64,000 bases of DNA from Carboxylicivirga caseinilyticus (GTDB taxonomy: Bacteria; Bacteroidota; Bacteroidia; Bacteroidales; Marinilabiliaceae), in the NCBI GenBank assembly GCA_025499705.1, contig JAFMVE010000009.1, positions 62,001 through 126,000 on the forward strand, in the 5' to 3' direction. Position 1 is the stretch's first letter. Each line of letters opens with the position of its first letter. Below the pieces are notes generated by a model, which made no database searches, was not told the DNA's origin, and worked only from the letters and a program-made list of their open reading frames with translations. The translations under genes were made by a program, and so were the position numbers. This document shows, in pieces, positions 55,310 through 64,000 of this stretch.

Positions 55310-57367
55310 ATGAAACTTCGAAGTCTTTTAAAAGATAAAAACAATATCCAGGATATTGAGTTTAACAAAAGAATAACCAATATTGGCTTAATTTCCTTGA
55401 CAATTTTAGTTGTACCTCTGATAATATATATACATATTATAAATCGTCAAAGTAATTTTTATCATCCACTATCTACAATTTCTAATATTATTTTAATTGT
55501 TATACTTATTCTACACACACTCTTTTTTAAGAAAGTTCCTTATAAAATAAAAAGATTTCTACTGGTCATCATCATGTTCTTTTTTGCTTTAAAGGCAGTT
55601 TACATGGCCAATATTGAATTTATGTCAAGTATTTTCATAGTTCTTATTACCTACTATGTTCTAACATCACCTCCAAAAACATCCATTTTAATTATATCTT
55701 TTGTGGTGATATTATTTATAGCTTTTCCAATATTATTTCATTATAAAATCATATCATTTTATTATAATGCAGATAATTACCACAACGACATAGCGATTAT
55801 AATTATGCGAATTGGCAACAACATGCTTGCTATTGGTTTTATGACAACTTTAATCTTTTATGTTTTTGCAAATAATAAAAAAAATATAGCCTTACTTGAG
55901 TCAAATATTGATGAGATTGTTGAACTAAACGAAAAGTTAAAACAGGAAATAAATGATAGAAAAACAGCTGAAACATTGGCTGTTCAACAGGCACACAATT
56001 ATCTTACTTTATTCAATAACAGTTTCGATGGTTTTATTCTTTCATCAGAAGATCACAGAATTTTGGAAGTCAACCAATCAATTCTTAAGATATCGGGTTT
56101 TGAAAGACATGAATTAATCAATAACAACCTCTTTAAAATACTTGACTATCAATACAATGATACAATTGAAAAAATAAAGAATATTGCCCTCACAGGTGTT
56201 GAAACTGGTCCTGTTGTTTTAGAAACGAAAACGAAAAATAACGATAAACTTATAATACAGATTCAAGCTGTTGCTATTAAGAATCAGAATAACTATAATT
56301 TCTTATCCATTATTAAAGATGTTACTAAACAACATATTTTCCTGGAAGAGTTAGGTAAAAGAGAACAGTTATACCGAACTCTATTTGAACAAACAAATGA
56401 ATCCATTTTAATAATGAATGGAAAAACTGTTGTGGACTGTAATGCTGTAGCAAAAAAACTATATAATATTGAGAATACGATAAACAGCCATACCGAACTT
56501 CCATACACAAGTATAGACAATGAATTTGATGAATCTAACAATTCAATTTTTTTACACGAGAAAGTAGTTTTAACATTAGCTGGTCAGCCACAATCTTTTG
56601 AATGGAAACACACCTTTGCAGATAAAAGGGATGCGATTTATACAATGGTGAACCTACAAGAATTAAAAGTACTCGGACCAGATTATTACATGGTTGTTGA
56701 AAAAGACATTACTGATCAGAAAAAAAATCAAAACTTAGTTCTTAATTCAATTATTCAAACAGAAGAAAATGAGAGAAAGAGAATATCCTCTGACCTTCAT
56801 GATGGTATTGGTCCATTACTTACAACTATAAAACTATATACACAGGCGTTATCTGATTCAAAAGATATTGAGCAACAAAATATGATAAAAAATAAATTAA
56901 TCATATTGATAGAAGATGCTGTGAATAGTATTTCTGAGATTTCATTTAACATCAGTCCTCATATTCTGCTTAATTACGGTGTTGTTGCAGCTATTAATTC
57001 TTTCATCGAAAAATTTTCAATACACGAAAAATTACAAATTGAATTTATACATGATACAATAGAAAGATTTGATGAGCATATTGAAATAACTATTTACCGT
57101 TTATTTTGTGAATTAATCAATAATACACTTAAGCATGCTAATGCAACTAAAGTGACATTCAAATTAATAGAGAATAACACCTCAATACAATTGCAATACA
57201 AGGATAATGGTATCGGATTTGACACGAATAAAATAAAAGTAACAAGAAAAGGAATGGGACTGGAAAATTTTCGGAGCAGAATTCAGTCCTTTAATGGATT
57301 ATTTTTATTAAAAAGCAAACCTGGAAATGGATTTTTCGTTAATATTATATTACCAAAAGTTAGTTGA
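55310..57367 (+). CDS. NarL-type sensor histidine kinase with two PAS domains
   Basis: A 685-residue kinase. Six predicted helices at the N-terminus (about 24-45, 55-73, 79-97, 103-120, 124-146, 164-188) form a membrane sensor module. Two PAS domains follow, about 226-340 and 350-470. The dimerisation domain is HisKA_3 with phospho-acceptor His497 in SSDLHDGIGP, and the ATPase has the N-box ELINNTLKHANA and the lid DNGIGFD. It overlaps the response regulator gene by four bases (ATGA), so partner assignment is secure. The signal is unknown. Confidence 0.93.
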   Translation: MKLRSLLKDKNNIQDIEFNKRITNIGLISLTILVVPLIIYIHIINRQSNFYHPLSTISNIILIVILILHTLFFKKVPYKIKRFLLVIIMFFFALKAVYMANIEFMSSIFIVLITYYVLTSPPKTSILIISFVVILFIAFPILFHYKIISFYYNADNYHNDIAIIIMRIGNNMLAIGFMTTLIFYVFANNKKNIALLESNIDEIVELNEKLKQEINDRKTAETLAVQQAHNYLTLFNNSFDGFILSSEDHRILEVNQSILKISGFERHELINNNLFKILDYQYNDTIEKIKNIALTGVETGPVVLETKTKNNDKLIIQIQAVAIKNQNNYNFLSIIKDVTKQHIFLEELGKREQLYRTLFEQTNESILIMNGKTVVDCNAVAKKLYNIENTINSHTELPYTSIDNEFDESNNSIFLHEKVVLTLAGQPQSFEWKHTFADKRDAIYTMVNLQELKVLGPDYYMVVEKDITDQKKNQNLVLNSIIQTEENERKRISSDLHDGIGPLLTTIKLYTQALSDSKDIEQQNMIKNKLIILIEDAVNSISEISFNISPHILLNYGVVAAINSFIEKFSIHEKLQIEFIHDTIERFDEHIEITIYRLFCELINNTLKHANATKVTFKLIENNTSIQLQYKDNGIGFDTNKIKVTRKGMGLENFRSRIQSFNGLFLLKSKPGNGFFVNIILPKVS

Positions 57368-57999
57368 TGATTAACATTGCGATTGTTGATGACCATGAAA
57401 TGTTTATTGAAGGCTTGGTGTTAGTGCTAAGTCAAGTTGATAATTTTAATGTTGTTGCCACTTTTTCATCTGGAGATGAGTTTCTTTCATCCATAGAATC
57501 CTTAACAATTGATATTGTACTAATGGATATCAATATGACGGGGAAAAGCGGTATTGAAACAACAAAGATCTGTAAAGTCAAAAAACCTGAGGTAAGAATT
57601 ATAGCTGTCACAATGTTTGTCGAAGACTCTTATTATATGCAAATGATTAATGCTGGAGCTCACGGTTTCATTTTAAAGAAAGCAGGAAAATTTGAGTTGA
57701 CTCAGGCTATTAATGAAGTGTATAAAGGGGGAAATTATTTTTCTCAAGAGATACTTAAGAAAATGGCATTCAAAGCCATTTCAAAAAAAGAAGACGATCC
57801 GGATCAGTTATCTTCCCGTGAAGTTGAAGTCTTGCAGTTAATTTGTAAAGGAATGTCAACCAAAGAAATCTCAGAAAGACTATTTCTAAGTACTAAAACG
57901 GTTGAAGTACATCGATCCAACATACTAAAAAAAACAAACCAAAAGAACGTTGCCCAATTGGTAATTTGGGCACTAAAACACAATTATTGCTCTTTATAA
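57364..57999 (+). CDS. NarL/LuxR-family response regulator
   Basis: A 211-residue transcription regulator. Receiver 1-120 with IVDDHEMF, IVLMDINMTGKSG (phospho-acceptor Asp) and ILKKAG. LuxR-type helix-turn-helix at about 148-205: LSSREVEVLQLICKGMSTKE followed by ISERLFLSTKTVEVHRSNIL. Coupled to the kinase gene at 55310 by a four-base overlap. A likely target is the receiver/porin/chemoreceptor operon 226 bases downstream. Confidence 0.95.
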   Translation: MMINIAIVDDHEMFIEGLVLVLSQVDNFNVVATFSSGDEFLSSIESLTIDIVLMDINMTGKSGIETTKICKVKKPEVRIIAVTMFVEDSYYMQMINAGAHGFILKKAGKFELTQAINEVYKGGNYFSQEILKKMAFKAISKKEDDPDQLSSREVEVLQLICKGMSTKEISERLFLSTKTVEVHRSNILKKTNQKNVAQLVIWALKHNYCSL

Positions 58000-58225
58000 G
58001 AAATCTATCCTGATTTAATTCTTACTTCCAATCTTCACTAAATATTGATATTGTGACACTTACAACATGTCGCATTAAATATCTAACTAATATTCATCGC
58101 TTTTTCTTAATGCCTCTAAGGGTTTTCCCTTATAATAATTAGGTGGTTTTTTACTGCCTTTTACCTACTTACCCTCAATAGTGGATCTGTTCTACTTTAC
58201 AACTTTGTATCGTAAAATATGATCT
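58000..58225 (+). other. Intergenic region with a tight hairpin
   Basis: TAAGGG-TTTT-CCCTTA (58117-58132) forms a six-pair, four-base-loop hairpin. No T-run follows at once, so it may be a weak terminator or a leader element of the next operon. No -7 box close to consensus was seen; CAACTTTG near 58200 is one base off. Confidence 0.35.
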
Positions 58226-58654
58226 ATGTCAAATTCATTAAAAATTAGCATTGTAGACGATAATAAATTCTTCAGGGAAGGATTACGTTTTTTTATAGAA
58301 TCAGAAACGGATTGGACGATTACTCAGGAAGAAGAATCTGGTCTCAGTCTTATTGATAAAGGATTTTTAATCATTCCGGATATTGTTTTAATGGATATTA
58401 ATATGCCAAAGTTAAATGGTATTGAAACAACTTTTAACCTCTTAAATGGCTATTCCAGAACTGAAATTAAATTCATTGCCATTACGTTACATTCAGACAG
58501 ATACCATATTGAAGCACTAATTAAAGCGGGTTTCAGAGGTTGCATATTAAAAAAGGATGTTTACTCCGAGCTCAAACAAGCAGTTGAAAAAGTACACACT
58601 AATGGTCTCTATTTCAAACACTCATCCATCAGGAAATTACAAAATAAATTATAA
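58226..58654 (+). CDS. Receiver-only response regulator
   Basis: A 142-residue stand-alone receiver. SIVDDNKFFREGLRFFI has the acidic pair, DIVLMDINMPKLNGIETT the phospho-acceptor Asp, IAITLHSDRY the Thr switch and ILKKDVYS the Lys. The sequence style is that of a NarL-type regulator, including the linker GLYFKHSSIRKL, but the helix-turn-helix is absent: the frame stops at 58654. It could work as a phosphate sink or CheY-like messenger. The porin gene starts 16 bases later, so it leads a four-gene operon that ends with a chemoreceptor. Confidence 0.88.
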   Translation: MSNSLKISIVDDNKFFREGLRFFIESETDWTITQEEESGLSLIDKGFLIIPDIVLMDINMPKLNGIETTFNLLNGYSRTEIKFIAITLHSDRYHIEALIKAGFRGCILKKDVYSELKQAVEKVHTNGLYFKHSSIRKLQNKL

Positions 58655-58670
58655 ACTAATTTAAACGAAA

Positions 58671-59756
58671 ATGAAAAGAATTATTGCCTTCTCTTTTTTT
58701 GTGACATTAATAATGTTAACAAATCAAATAGTTGCACAAGCAACTTGGGAGCCTCAAATGAAAATTACCGGTTACATCTCAACTGAATTCAATTATTTTG
58801 ATGATTTAAAAGGTTATGAAAACAATTATGGTGTAGCCTTGTCCGAAGCTGGATTTCTTACTAACTACAAACCTATAAAGGACTTAACGTTCAAATCTGT
58901 ATTTGTTTATCGTCCTGATTTTAGTTTTGATCAGATGTTAAATGAAGCTAATATTGAATATACTGCTTCTAATCAAATGAATTTAAAGGTAGGACGATTT
59001 TTAACACCTCTAAGTCCAATGAATACCTATTACTATGCTCCGGTAAATACAAGTGCTACTCTTCCTGTATTGATATCTAACCATGAATTTTTCCCTTTAA
59101 ACATTGATGGTCTATCCATTAACGGATCTCTTGGAGAAGAATTTAAATTTAACTATGATCTTTTTGCGGGAGGATATCGCAATACAACCTGGATGAAAAC
59201 TGGTGCCGTAGGATTTTTTGGTGACGAAGTGGCCTACTACAAAACACTTGTTAACAGTACTTACACTGTCGATCCAAGCTATAACAACACATATAATATT
59301 GCATTTGGAGGAAACGCCGGATTTTCGATTAACGATTGGGCCATAATTGGTGCAAGTATTTTCATCCCAAAGAAGGAGATAATGCCAATCTATATTCCAT
59401 CAATGAATGCAACTATTCATAGGGAATCTGAGAAAATTACTTATGGAATGAATTTCAGATTTAAATACAATAACACACGAATTATTGGAGAGTTATGGAA
59501 TGGTGATATGACAATTGATCAAGACAATATTGATTTACAAGGTTCATTCATTGAAGTGAGTCAAATGATTAATAAAGTTACACCATATGCAAGATTTGAA
59601 GCCCAAACAACCAATGACATTGATTTTAACCGATATACTATCGGCGCTTCATACAAGCCAATATTTGAAGCAACATTTAAGCTTGAGTACATTAACTATC
59701 AACACGATGCTCAAAATATTAATGGTTTAGTGTTCGCTTTTATTTATTCTTTTTAA
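58671..59756 (+). CDS. Porin-like outer-membrane protein
   Basis: A 361-residue protein with signal peptide cut near residue 22 (NQIVAQ). The mature chain alternates in the beta-barrel way, with KITGYISTEFNYFDDLKGYE, LKVGRFLTPLSPMNTYYYAP (a porin-like strand and loop) and a terminal YSF. The layout resembles phosphate- or anion-selective porins paired with short binding proteins, but selectivity is not readable. It is followed after 10 bases by a PstS-like protein and then a chemoreceptor. Confidence 0.8.
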   Translation: MKRIIAFSFFVTLIMLTNQIVAQATWEPQMKITGYISTEFNYFDDLKGYENNYGVALSEAGFLTNYKPIKDLTFKSVFVYRPDFSFDQMLNEANIEYTASNQMNLKVGRFLTPLSPMNTYYYAPVNTSATLPVLISNHEFFPLNIDGLSINGSLGEEFKFNYDLFAGGYRNTTWMKTGAVGFFGDEVAYYKTLVNSTYTVDPSYNNTYNIAFGGNAGFSINDWAIIGASIFIPKKEIMPIYIPSMNATIHRESEKITYGMNFRFKYNNTRIIGELWNGDMTIDQDNIDLQGSFIEVSQMINKVTPYARFEAQTTNDIDFNRYTIGASYKPIFEATFKLEYINYQHDAQNINGLVFAFIYSF

Positions 59757-59766
59757 AATTTTCATC

Positions 59767-60192
59767 ATGAAAAAAATTATTCTATTATTCACTTTCATGT
59801 TAATAGTGTTTGCCGGAGAAACACTAGCACAATCATATAAAGTAATTGTTAACAACACTAATAGCGTATCTACAATTTCTAAAAAAGACCTATCACAAAT
59901 CTTTCTAAAGAAAAAAACAAAATGGGAAAATGGTGTAGGTATTTCTCCCGTAGATCTTACAATTAATTCAAGTACAAGAGAATTATTTACGACAGAAGTT
60001 CATAACAAAAAGATTTCAGCAATTAGAAGCTACTGGCAACAGGCCATTTTCTCAGGTGCAGCAACTGCTCCTGTAGAAAAAGGAGCTGACAAAGAAGTTA
60101 TTGAGTACGTAAAAAATAATGCTGGTGCAATTGGATACATTTCAGGTTCAAGTGATGCAAGTGGAGTTAAAGTAATTACTATCAGCAATTAA
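59767..60192 (+). CDS. Short PstS-like periplasmic binding protein
   Basis: A 141-residue exported protein (signal peptide to about 22, GETLAQ). It contains the C-terminal-type segment of phosphate-binding proteins: [19 protein letters not shown], then [20 protein letters not shown] and [18 protein letters not shown]. At half the length of PstS it is a single-lobe member (PBP-like domain). No Pst transporter is encoded nearby. Lying five bases before a chemoreceptor gene, it could present phosphate or another oxyanion to that receptor. Confidence 0.85.
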   Translation: MKKIILLFTFMLIVFAGETLAQSYKVIVNNTNSVSTISKKDLSQIFLKKKTKWENGVGISPVDLTINSSTRELFTTEVHNKKISAIRSYWQQAIFSGAATAPVEKGADKEVIEYVKNNAGAIGYISGSSDASGVKVITISN

Positions 60193-60197
60193 TTATT

Positions 60198-61712
60198 ATG
60201 AGAACGTTGCATAACTTAAAGTTGAAAAAGAAAATTCTTTTATTTCCTGTACTCTTTATAATTGTTGTTGCTGTTATCTTCCTAGTAACTCAAAGAAGCA
60301 ATAATATTAGTAAAAGGGAGTTAGATTCAATTCAAAATGGACATATCCCATTTATTGAAATAAGTAATGAATTAATTTCCACACAAACAGGACTTCAAAA
60401 GGCGTTTCAAGATGGTGTTGCAGCCCAGGATTTGGATAAAATCAATCAAACAATTGATCTGGCAGAGCAATTTAGAACATTGGCTGACAGCGCAAAAAAG
60501 ATTACTAGTTTAAGTAATCAAGTAAAGATTGATAGTACAATGATCCTCTTTAATGAATATTACGAGGTGGCTGTAACAACATCGAAGAGTATGATTGCTG
60601 AAGAATATTCAGAAGAAGTCAGCATGAATATGCAAAGAATGATAAGTAAGCTGACAGTTCTTAAAGATCTTTTATCAACGATTTCATCAAATGCGAAACA
60701 TGATATGAGTATGGCCTTTGAGAAAACGGAGAAACAATCTAAAAAATTAGCTATTATCATTCAGGTTGTATTGTTCTTAAGTTTAATCACATTTATTACA
60801 ATTTCTCTTTTCCTTTCAAGGCTAATTGTAAATGCACTCAAAGCAACCACAAATAATCTATTATTATTATCGCAAGGACAATTAAATATTAAAGTCCCAG
60901 AGAATTATTTAAAGGGAAAGGATGAAATTGGTGATATTTCAAGAGCGATTTTGAACTTAGTTAAGAAATTAACTGAAGTTATTAAAGGTGTTCAATCAGA
61001 AGTAGTTGAAATATCAAATATTAGTACAAACTTGAACAGAACTTCAGAAATAATTGCTGAGGGCTCTAATGAACAAGCTGCCTCTGTGGAAGAAGTTTCA
61101 TCTACAATGGAGGAAATCGTAGCTAATATTGATCAAACAACCGAATATTCTGTTAAAACCGAAAAGATTGCTGTTTCATCAGCAAATGATATGACACAAG
61201 TTAGTCAAGCCGCAGAAGAGAGTCTTGAATCAGTGACATCAATCACTGATAAGATTAATATGATTAGCGACATAGCTTTTCAAACCAATATCTTAGCTCT
61301 TAATGCAGCAGTTGAGGCTGCACGTGCTGGAGAACATGGCAGAGGCTTTTCTGTTGTAGCTTCTGAAGTAAGAAAATTAGCTGAAAAAAGTAAATTTGCA
61401 GCAGATGAGATTACCAGATTGGCTCAGGTAAGTCTTGATAACACAAGAAATTCTGAAAGACTCACATCAAAAACAATTCCTGAAATTAAAAAGACATCTT
61501 TATGGATTCAGGAGATTTCAGCTGCAAGTATTGAACAAAAAAATGGTGTTGAACAAGTAAATCAGAGCGTTCAGCAATTAAGTCAGATTGCACAGCAAAA
61601 TGCCACAGCCTCAGAGCAAATGGCCTTAACTTCTGATGGTTTAATAAATCAGGCTAAAAAACTTTCGCTTTTGGTATCTTATTTTAAAACTGAAAATTCG
61701 GAAATTAATTAA
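60198..61712 (+). CDS. Methyl-accepting chemotaxis protein
   Basis: A 504-residue chemoreceptor. Transmembrane helix 12-31, periplasmic four-helix-type sensor 35-182, transmembrane helix 184-208, HAMP 209-262 and cytoplasmic signalling coiled coil 280-490. The hairpin tip [20 protein letters not shown], then [20 protein letters not shown], is fully conserved. No CheA, CheW or CheR is in the window. It is the last gene of an operon with the receiver, porin and PstS-like genes, and a hairpin terminator follows. Confidence 0.95.
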   Translation: MRTLHNLKLKKKILLFPVLFIIVVAVIFLVTQRSNNISKRELDSIQNGHIPFIEISNELISTQTGLQKAFQDGVAAQDLDKINQTIDLAEQFRTLADSAKKITSLSNQVKIDSTMILFNEYYEVAVTTSKSMIAEEYSEEVSMNMQRMISKLTVLKDLLSTISSNAKHDMSMAFEKTEKQSKKLAIIIQVVLFLSLITFITISLFLSRLIVNALKATTNNLLLLSQGQLNIKVPENYLKGKDEIGDISRAILNLVKKLTEVIKGVQSEVVEISNISTNLNRTSEIIAEGSNEQAASVEEVSSTMEEIVANIDQTTEYSVKTEKIAVSSANDMTQVSQAAEESLESVTSITDKINMISDIAFQTNILALNAAVEAARAGEHGRGFSVVASEVRKLAEKSKFAADEITRLAQVSLDNTRNSERLTSKTIPEIKKTSLWIQEISAASIEQKNGVEQVNQSVQQLSQIAQQNATASEQMALTSDGLINQAKKLSLLVSYFKTENSEIN

Positions 61713-61719
61713 ATCTATA

Positions 61720-61747
61720 CTCAGCGGTTTACATTAAAACCGCTGAG
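61720..61747 (+). terminator. Hairpin terminator after the chemoreceptor gene
   Basis: CTCAGCGGTTT and AAACCGCTGAG form an 11-pair stem just after the stop at 61712. The following T-run is broken (ATTAATTAATTT), so termination may be partial. Confidence 0.65.
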
Positions 61748-61985
61748 ATTAATTAATTTCATCAATATTATTGCTACTCGCAAAACTACCAATTCCATTA
61801 AATGTGTGAGATTATCATGACACCTAATCTCTAACCAAATTATTTATGTATTCCAACCATAAATTTCTATATATATCCACTTTTGAGCTCGATTGGCTTG
61901 TCCGTATCTTTTTTTGACCAGATCGTTTCATTTCTTCATCTTCGGTTTTTTCATTTTTGCATTGATAGTTTAAGTATAAATAAAG

Positions 61986-62009
61986 TATCAGTGCATATTA
62001 ACACTGATA
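61986..62009 (+). promoter_or_regulatory. Inverted repeat in the GH2 leader
   Basis: TATCAGTG and CACTGATA are perfect inverted copies separated by eight bases, ending 21 bases before the ATG at 62031. An operator for a dimeric regulator or an RNA hairpin are both possible. Confidence 0.5.
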
Positions 62010-62030
62010 TAAGAAGAGACAAACCTCGTG

Positions 62031-64000
62031 ATGAAAAAATTTCAATTGCTTGTATCAATTACATTGTTGTTAACATCAATTGGTCTGCAAGCCCAGAAAT
62101 GGGAATCGAAGCAGGCACCGTTAATGACAAAATTCGCGAAGGATGTAGATCCTGAAAATGTATTACCAGAGTATCCTCGTCCGCAAATGGTTCGCGAAAA
62201 ATGGATGAATCTTAACGGGCTGTGGCAATTTCAACCAGGCACCTGGGAAAATGAGCCTTATCCAAAAGGAAATCTGAAACGAAATATTTTAGTGCCTTTT
62301 GCTGTTGAATCAGCACTTTCGGGTGTAATGGAACACCACGAACGTTTATGGTACCGTCGTTCATTTAATGTACCTGAATCATGGAATGGTGAAAGAGTAT
62401 TGCTTCATTTTGGCGCTGTTGATTATCAATGTGAAGTTTTTATTAACAATAAAAGTGTAGGTACTCATCAGGGAGGTTATGATCCTTTTTCGTTTGATAT
62501 TACTGATGCACTTATCAAAGGTGAGCAATCAATAACTGTTAAGGTTTGGGACCCCACAGTAAAAGAAGGTTTCCCTCGTGGTAAACAAACGTTGAATCCG
62601 GAAGGTATCATGTACACTTCGGTTACCGGTATCTGGCAGACAGTTTGGTTAGAACCTGTTCCTCAACAGCGTATTGTTGATTTTAAAATGGTTCCTGATA
62701 TCGACAAATCAGTGTTAAACCTTTCTGTTAAAGCTGAAGGCGGACGATTATTGAACTATACAGCTGTGGTTAAAGATGGCAACAAAGTAGTGGCTACCAT
62801 CAACAGCAAACCAATGGCTCCAACCGAGATTAAAATCAAGAATCAAAAACTTTGGTCTCCTGACAGTCCTTTCTTATACGATATGACAATTACGTTGAAA
62901 GATGGTGACAAAGTAGTTGACCAGGTTGATACTTACTTCGGTATGCGTAAAATATCATTAGGCTTCGATGGCAAATTCCAGCGTCTGTACCTGAATAACA
63001 AGTTCACTTTCCAGATGGGACCATTAGATCAGGGATTCTGGCCTGACGGACTTTATACAGCGCCAACAGATGAAGCTTTACGCTTTGATATTGAAATGAC
63101 CAAAAAACTTGGTTTCAATATGAGCCGTAAACACATCAAAGTTGAACCTTACAGATGGTACTACTGGGCTGATAAATTGGGTCTGTTAGTATGGCAGGAT
63201 ATGCCATCTCCAAACTCATATACTTTTGGAACACCGCCAATCAATAAGGAAGCCTTTACAACTGAGTTAATGCGTATGGTAGAAACGCATCAAAACATAC
63301 CAAGTATTGTGATGTGGGTTATCTTTAACGAGGCTCAGGCACAACATGACGTGAAAGAATACTGTGCTTTGGTAAAAGGATTAGATCCATCTCGTTTGGT
63401 TAACGAAGCAAGTGGGTGGCAACACGAAGGTAATGGTGATGTAATCGATAACCATAGCTATCCTCCACCATCATGTCCATATAGCCCATATCAGGCATCT
63501 GCATGTGGCGAATATGGAGGCATCGGTTATCAGATTGACGGACATATCTGGAATCCGGATGACCTGATGCAATATGTAATGATTCAGACGGATGAAGAGT
63601 ACCTGAACATGTACGATGAATTTGCAACTATGCTTACCAAATTCAAAACCAACAATGGTTTAAGTGCAGCTGTCTACACCGAAATTACCGACGTTGAAAT
63701 TGAGTTGAACGGTATCATGACCTACGATCGAATCATGAAGGTTGATCCGGCAAAAGTATTTGCATCCAATCAAAAGGTGATTCATAAAAACATTTACGAG
63801 TATGTTTATAACGTTTTGCCTACTGCCGAAGTTGAAGACCGAAGCTGGCAACATACTTTTGAGCAACCAGCAAATAACTGGATGAAGGCTGACTTCAATG
63901 CTTCAGCATGGAAAACCGGTAAAGGTGGTTTTGGTTCTGCAGGTACTCCTCAAGCCATCAATGGTACAACTTGGGAAACAAAAGATATTTGGGTTCGTCA
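62031..64000 (+). CDS. Glycoside hydrolase family 2 enzyme (3' end outside window)
   Basis: The frame is open from ATG at 62031 to the right edge, 656 full codons. Signal peptide to about residue 22 (GLQAQ). GH2 order: sugar-binding jellyroll about 45-215 (LNGLWQFQPGTWENEP, LWYRRSFNVPESW, YTSVTGIWQTVWLEPV), immunoglobulin-like domain about 220-310, then TIM barrel with FNMSRKHIKVEPYRWYYWAD. The acid/base is Glu434 in VIFNEAQ and the nucleophile is probably Glu494 in CGEYGG. Members are beta-galactosidases, glucuronidases or mannosidases; which one cannot be told. GH2 enzymes of this type are often 800 or more residues, so a C-terminal part is missing. Confidence 0.92.
   Translation, partial: MKKFQLLVSITLLLTSIGLQAQKWESKQAPLMTKFAKDVDPENVLPEYPRPQMVREKWMNLNGLWQFQPGTWENEPYPKGNLKRNILVPFAVESALSGVMEHHERLWYRRSFNVPESWNGERVLLHFGAVDYQCEVFINNKSVGTHQGGYDPFSFDITDALIKGEQSITVKVWDPTVKEGFPRGKQTLNPEGIMYTSVTGIWQTVWLEPVPQQRIVDFKMVPDIDKSVLNLSVKAEGGRLLNYTAVVKDGNKVVATINSKPMAPTEIKIKNQKLWSPDSPFLYDMTITLKDGDKVVDQVDTYFGMRKISLGFDGKFQRLYLNNKFTFQMGPLDQGFWPDGLYTAPTDEALRFDIEMTKKLGFNMSRKHIKVEPYRWYYWADKLGLLVWQDMPSPNSYTFGTPPINKEAFTTELMRMVETHQNIPSIVMWVIFNEAQAQHDVKEYCALVKGLDPSRLVNEASGWQHEGNGDVIDNHSYPPPSCPYSPYQASACGEYGGIGYQIDGHIWNPDDLMQYVMIQTDEEYLNMYDEFATMLTKFKTNNGLSAAVYTEITDVEIELNGIMTYDRIMKVDPAKVFASNQKVIHKNIYEYVYNVLPTAEVEDRSWQHTFEQPANNWMKADFNASAWKTGKGGFGSAGTPQAINGTTWETKDIWVR

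Noticed and set aside
61883-62155. Open frame of 90 residues overlapping the start of the GH2 gene
   Set aside because: It shares DNA with the GH2 signal peptide in another frame, has no family features and ends inside the real gene.

Overview
The window reads as an AT-rich chromosome segment of a Bacteroidota bacterium, most likely a marine or sediment member of the Marinilabiliales (order-level placement is inference). The reasons are several T9SS type A sorting domains, LytS/LytTR and NarL-type two-component systems, a DUF6377-type regulator, two DUF2723 proteins, a DUF1080/Gfo-Idh-MocA sugar cluster, and promoters of the Bacteroidota form (TTTG, about 19 bases, TAnnTTTG). There is no insertion sequence, prophage, CRISPR array, rRNA or origin. 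Two genes are cut by the window edges: dusB on the left and a GH2 glycosidase on the right.

Layout. 1-5.3 kb: dusB, a LytS-type kinase and LytTR regulator, an unknown beta-barrel protein, and elaA. 5.3-11.8 kb (minus): a TonB-dependent receptor behind a cytochrome c-fused PQQ sugar dehydrogenase, two EamA-type exporters (one RarD), a small membrane protein, a Nudix hydrolase and an unlisted 54-residue membrane peptide. 12-20.4 kb (plus): an RRM RNA-binding protein with a structured leader, an MscS channel, an M28 peptidase fused to a beta-barrel, a UPF0104 membrane protein, and an oxyanion-binding lipoprotein followed by a large hybrid sensor kinase. 20.4-31.3 kb (minus): purD, a DUF6427-like membrane protein and a NodU/CmcH carbamoyltransferase in one tight operon, then a polysaccharide deacetylase with two tandem DUF2723 glycosyltransferase-like proteins. 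31.6-33.4 kb: pfkA, two identical tRNA-Gln genes and ppnP.

33.4-43.1 kb is the most striking stretch. It holds a T9SS-secreted pectate lyase, then a two-gene operon encoding a three-cohesin protein and a 1757-residue beta-helix protein that carries its own dockerin and cohesin. This looks like a small cellulosome-type assembly exported by T9SS rather than anchored in the Gram-positive way. 43.5-45.7 kb holds a membrane-bound XRE regulator, a small secreted protein and a TlpA-like thioredoxin lipoprotein.

45.7-53.3 kb (minus) is a catabolic cluster: DoxX, two Tat-exported Gfo/Idh/MocA oxidoreductases, a DUF1080 hydrolase and a sugar epimerase-type lipoprotein. This gene set matches the known route in which glycosides are oxidised to 3-keto sugars and then cleaved. 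It is followed upstream by a lipoprotein ADP-ribosylglycohydrolase that faces a divergent DUF6377 regulator. 53.4-61.7 kb (plus) is a signalling block: DUF6377 regulator, NarL-type kinase and response regulator, a receiver-only protein, a porin, a short phosphate-binding-like protein and a chemoreceptor. The GH2 enzyme then starts at 62031.

Start codons were moved from the longest frame where a signal peptide, ribosome-binding site or promoter argued for it (2812, 16471, 44301, 50719). All functional calls come from reading motifs; no database search was run.
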